Shown here: in pieces, positions 60,128 through 64,000 of the stretch
How positions within the stretch are numbered: position 1 is the first letter of the stretch
Layout: every line of letters starts with the position of its first letter
From: Acheta domesticus
Taxonomy: Eukaryota; Arthropoda; Insecta; Orthoptera; Gryllidae
Length of the DNA: 64,000 nucleotides
Direction of reading: 5' to 3'
NCBI GenBank assembly: GCA_031308135.1
Contig: JAHLJT010000631.1
Coordinates: 266,214,948 to 266,278,947, forward strand
Position numbers and translations under genes: made by a program
Notes under the pieces: generated by a model
The model's input: only the letters and a program-made list of their open reading frames with translations
Databases searched by the model: none
Told to the model about the DNA's origin: nothing

Positions 60128-60331
60128 ATGAGATTCTTGCTGTTCACAAGCAGTTTGATCATATTTTTGTTAATTCTCAACACATTGGGGTCATCTGATG
60201 AGCAAATGTACTGCCTCAGAACTAGAAGCAGTGAAGACATCAACGCTGACTTCTATGGTTGTCGTGAACTCCACAGAAACATCAGTGGAGCGTTCATCTT
60301 CTGCACTGGCATAACCATTTTTGGAATATAA
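60128..60331 (+). CDS. small secreted protein family, member 4 (intact)
   Basis: 67 aa, the most complete member. Hydrophobic start MRFLLFTSSLIIFLLILN (signal-peptide-like, cleavage probably near LGSSDEQ). The mature part has MYCLRTR, then DINADFYGCRE, the potential N-glycosylation site NIS, AFIFC and the C-terminus TIFGI; three cysteines in the mature part. Single exon, TATA box 101 nt upstream. The ATG is the point at which all four family members begin to align. Expression, processing and function cannot be read from the sequence. It does not match any peptide hormone, protease inhibitor or antimicrobial family I know. Confidence 0.6.
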   Translation: MRFLLFTSSLIIFLLILNTLGSSDEQMYCLRTRSSEDINADFYGCRELHRNISGAFIFCTGITIFGI

Positions 60332-61150
60332 CGGCTACTAATATAAACAAAAATGTTTTGCCGAATTAAAAAAAATAATAATTATATATAGTTGGTTTCA
60401 GAGGACAATTTAGAAAATATTTATTCTGGCATAAATGACATTTTTGACTCAAGTACATTTGTAAAATATTATTTTTTCATGTGACAATTTATTTACACAA
60501 TTTATTCTATGGCTTATCAATATGTTTATTAGGAATGCAAAACATTGCATTGAGTATGTGGAACTTGGAAGAAATTTTGTTTTCTATGGACAAGATTGTT
60601 GAATGAACTAATTATTAGTTTTAAGAAATGAAAAGTAAAGAAAATTTTTTAATACATTTTATCTTTATTCATTGCCTTCCATCTTTCCTTTACTCACAAC
60701 ATTTATATAGAGATTTTTTAGTTTTTCATATTGCGCTGGTGTATAAACCTGTGCTCATTTGGTATATTAACGACCTCACATTTCTGATTGGTTTGGTCGA
60801 AAACAGCTTAATTTTAAATTGACATTTACAATATTCATCAAGTTTCGTGAAACTGAAACATCGTAGCAATAACTTTTCCTCACAAGCTAATCTCACCACA
60901 CGCCCATATGATTTGTGATGTACGGTAGACGACAGCTCTTTGAAATTACAAGTTGTTTGAATTTTTGTAGTATCTTCAACAGAGGGAAGCATTAACCCTA
61001 TGCCAGTTGTTGATGTGATATGTAGTATTTGGTTTCTAGGATGTGATGTGTGGTACGAGATATGTGTTCACAAAATGGACATCTTGTGTGTGATATGATT
61101 TGTGATTGTAGAGTACATAGACATACACAAAACCACTAACCACCCACCCA

Positions 61151-61151
<1 letters not shown>
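60332..61151. other. 3' flank of member 4, shared with unit A
   Basis: Homologous to 47535-48384, including TATTAGGAATGCAAAACATTGC and GAAACTGAAACATCG. No other gene. Confidence 0.55.

Positions 61152-61196
<45 letters not shown>
61152..61196. repeat. (CA)n microsatellite, unit B
   Basis: About 22 CA units; counterpart of 48385-48433, same flanks (CCAATCCACCACATACAAA). Confidence 0.95.
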
Positions 61197-61197
<1 letters not shown>

Positions 61198-61214
61198 AAT
61201 CCACCACATACAAA

Positions 61215-61548
61215 CACCCGAAGCAATGGTCGGGTGCATGCTCGGCTCAGAAACCAACTGGGCTGCGGTGAGCGCATATGCGCTGACCACAACAGCTGAG
61301 CTCAGGAGAATAGAAAGGGAAAGAAGGGAAGTCGACTGATCCCCCTTGGATCCTTCCTACGTTCTGGGGAAGAGAAGTGGCTAGTGACTGAGCCACTCTG
61401 ATCCACTCTCCGTGATGTAATGCCTAACGGCGGTTCCGCGGGGAGGATGGAGGAGAAGGGAGGTGGTTTTAGTGGGTAAGAATCTCACACTATCATGTGG
61501 TACGGGCCACATGGTGTCTTTGGAAGACTTCCACCTACCCTCGTAAAA
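61215..61548 (+). mobile_element. R1/Jockey-type LINE, 3' end fragment
   Basis: A frame MLGSETNWAAVSAYA...IERERREVD ends in TGA at 61337-61339, typical of the last residues of R1-like ORF2 proteins. The following 3' UTR (CTAACGGCGGTTCC..., ending CCTCGTAAAAAACAC) matches 49060-49215. Its presence in both units next to the CA tract suggests insertion before the duplication. Confidence 0.6.
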
Positions 61549-62339
61549 AACACACACTCACCACTCTACCTCATACTCACACTAATTCACCACACACTCA
61601 CATACACACAAACCACTCCATCACACACACACATATACACACACTACACACACATATGAAGAACATAGATAACAAGGAATCAGATATTATTAGTAAAAGA
61701 CTCTCACGTTAAGAACACACGAAGGTCGATCCTCACTTAACACAGCAGAATGGGCAGAGAGGGGGATATGTTCGTCCCGTCCACTGAGCTCGTGAATGCT
61801 TGAACCTAGTGAGTAGTCGCAAGTAATCGTGTAGCATGGTGGTAATTTCTCTGCATTGTGGTAAGACAGTTTTCTGCTCGCATTTATCACATTCCTTGAT
61901 GGGGGAATAGATCCCGCTTTTATAACATCTTTGCCACTTCACAATTTCCACTGACGAATTGAAGGTTCGGTTGGCGGAATTTTCACCGTCATACATTGTT
62001 TGCGATGTTTCCTAGAACTGAAACTTTTAACAGACGTACCAAGTAAATAGTTACAGAAATGTGACAACGCTTAGTTCCAGAGTTGACTGTATGATATAAT
62101 GATCCTATAACAAGAAATTTAACTTTTTTGACACTCATTTATAAAGCGTAGGATATTCGCCCTTATCATCTACTTTATCCATTTGTATAGCAGAAACTTG
62201 TATATTCGGTTACTGTCTTCAACACAAATTAGAATTCAATTAGATTTTCAGGAATATTTGATTAATCAACAATTAAGTTCTTTTCGAATGAATGTGGCAG
62301 AGAAAAGAACGTTTCCCAAACAAATGACAGAAACATATT
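61549..62339. other. intergenic with a minus-strand piece of module E
   Basis: CA-rich start, then at 61740-61990 (minus) a segment with GGGATCTATTCCCCCATCAA and GAATGTGATAAATGCGAGCA, related to 62560-62640 on + (CCCCTATCAAGAAATGTGAT). So the two form an inverted pair about 0.6 kb apart. No gene called. Confidence 0.45.
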
Positions 62340-63290
62340 CGCGTAGGTGCGATATCTTATCTGAAGTGTAAAGTGAGATTCGTACCAATGCCTTAAAGCT
62401 CTAAGACATAAGAATCAATGCTCGGCAATAGCTGCTTTTGCCAGTGGAGATAAGATGACTGCTTTTATCAGTGGAGAAAAATCGTCAGTGATTATTATCT
62501 AGTGTTTCCGAAATCCACGAAACCTGCCAGGAAACCTGACATGATCGCCTCCTAAAACCTTGCCTCCTATTCCCCTATCAAGAAATGTGATAGATGCAGT
62601 GCTCGAAACAGTTCTAGCACAGTGCACAGGGATCTACTCACGACGAAATGCTTCTATACTTTGATTTCTTTAGTTGTGCGTTTCAAGTACAACAGCTGTT
62701 GAAAGTTTAACTATATCGGGAGATTTAACGTCAGCAAAGTAACATCACTGTAAAGGCACAGAAGCTCCCTATTGAAAGGAAACATTACACGCTGATTTAC
62801 TTCAAACGAACCTTTAAATAAATGCAATAATAAGAACTGCAGCCTGAGCGCCCGCGAGTTTGCGAGATCAATGGAGGGGACGAGGTTAACTCGTTCTCTG
62901 CCCATTCTGCTGTGTTACGTGTTGGACGACAATCCCGTTGTTCGTGACGTGCAAATATATTACTGAAGGGTTTCTGATTCCTCGTGTGAATGCTTTTCAG
63001 TCGGAGAGCATACGAAGCGGACAAGTCACTTCTCTGGCCATTCAGCTTTGTGACGTAGTGAACGACCATCCGGTGTTAGTGATGTGCAGAGCTATTACTG
63101 AACTAGTTCTGATTCCTCGTTGGGAATGATTTTCAGTGGGAGAGATTATAAACATAGAATATTATCACACAGTCAGTTCCAAAATTTTCACTGAGTGCGA
63201 TTGTGACACGTAATTGAATAGGAAATAAGCATTCTGATAGAAATACAAAGCTTGATGTGCAGTTTCCTCATTGCTATGTTTGTCGTGCGC
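62340..63290 (+). repeat. repeated module E, copy 4, with internal duplication
   Basis: CTTATCTGAAGTGTAAAGTG, AAGAATCAATGCTC, CAGTGCACAGGGATCTACTC match other E copies. Near 62945 and 63080 a piece of about 125 bp is repeated (TATTACTGAA...TCTGATTCCTCGT, TTTTCAGT(C/G)GGAGAG). Confidence 0.5.
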
Positions 63291-64000
63291 AACTAATTCT
63301 GAGAACATCGTAAAAGCGAGTTCAAAAAAATGAATCGAATGTTGCATTCATTATGAGAAATAATTTCGTTATTCATATTCATTATCAGCAATAAACATTT
63401 ATTATGTGTCAGCGGTAATAATCTCAGACAGAATGCAGAGAAAGAATGCAGTATAATGACAAAAACCTGCTAATGGACAGTTCAGGGGCTGGTGGTTCAA
63501 TATTATGATACAGACATTTTGGACGTGTCCAGTTAGTTTTATAGATATTTTGTGGAAGATTTTCTTGCTATATTCAAATATACCTCAAACACAAATAGGC
63601 CTGAAAAAAATAACATCAGGTTCATTTGATAAATTAGCATTCAAGTCCTTACAGAAAGAATGAGGCAGATAAAGGAAAGATACCAGATAAATGATTAAAT
63701 CTAGATCTGTCTTTAACCAAAGTGCGATGGGTTATCTGAAATATAAGGTGAGATATTTCATATCGACATATCGCGACCACAGAACCGGAGGGTTCTATCT
63801 ACATTTTTTGTCGTTTTACAGGAGAGCAATTTGAAATTTGCTCCCTCTGGTAGGCCATCTGTACATTTTAATTAATGGAAAAAGAGGTTTTATAGAATGA
63901 ACAGGCTATATGCAAGTGTAGTAAATATATTTTGTTAATAAATTATCAACATACAAATTTTTAAATAATTTTTAAAACTTTTAAAGTGCAAATAGATCCT
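63291..64000. other. end of unit B and window edge
   Basis: 63350-63775 matches 50160-50640; after CATATCGAC the similarity stops. The final 225 bp shows nothing. Confidence 0.55.

Larger units (their letters stand above)
52588..63775 (+). other. segmental duplication, unit B
   Basis: Counterpart of unit A; offsets to unit A range from about 10.1 to 15.0 kb because of indels. The order of block C and the minus-strand small-protein gene is swapped: here the gene (54336) precedes block C (54730), in unit A it follows. Unit B has gained a GT-rich array at 58270-59340. Confidence 0.75.

Overview
The window looks like an insect (hexapod) nuclear genome, AT-rich and gene-poor. The two clear genes are split by GT-AG introns and end in AATAAA signals. 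Dispersed eukaryotic transposons (a Dong/R4-like LINE, a THAP/P-like element, piggyBac-like and pogo-like elements, tRNA-derived SINEs, a solo LTR) fill most of the rest. No bacterial-style operons or ribosome binding sites are visible. The species cannot be fixed from sequence alone; the trypsins and the repeat load would fit a large-genome insect.

Region by region. (1) 1-4412: trypsin gene 1, six exons on +, whose promoter lies mostly left of the window. (2) 4413-25960: a mobile-element zone. It holds a Dong-like LINE in a TAA microsatellite that is itself split by a 2.3 kb TA-flanked DNA element, then a THAP/P-like element with long inverted ends, an unclassified dispersed repeat family (5.4, 15.6 and 20.9 kb here), and a 1.3 kb solo-LTR-like insertion. 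A lone candidate exon lies at 19.2 kb and a GC-rich island at 23.5 kb. (3) 25966-29275: trypsin gene 2, same exon lengths and phases as gene 1, with TATA box and initiator. (4) 29541-37310: piggyBac-like and pogo-like elements and a further copy of the dispersed repeat carrying an expanded 16-bp minisatellite. (5) 37638-63775: an old tandem segmental duplication with a unit of roughly 11-13 kb (about 37.6-50.6 kb and 52.6-63.8 kb).

The duplicated region holds the most interesting content: four members of a small protein family (about 60-67 aa, signal-peptide-like start, short cysteine-containing mature part). Two lie on + (47.35 and 60.13 kb) and two on - (43.8 and 54.3 kb). In three of them a TATAAAA box lies about 94-104 nt before the ATG. 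Two copies are open over their conserved length and two are damaged. I do not recognise the family. The duplication also holds a 200-bp block of unexplained high conservation (41.8 and 54.9 kb) and a several-times repeated module (45.8, 50.6, 55.9, 62.4 kb).

The trypsins are extracellular digestive-type serine proteases; nothing in the sequence links them functionally to the small peptide family. All identities and counts given here were made by eye.
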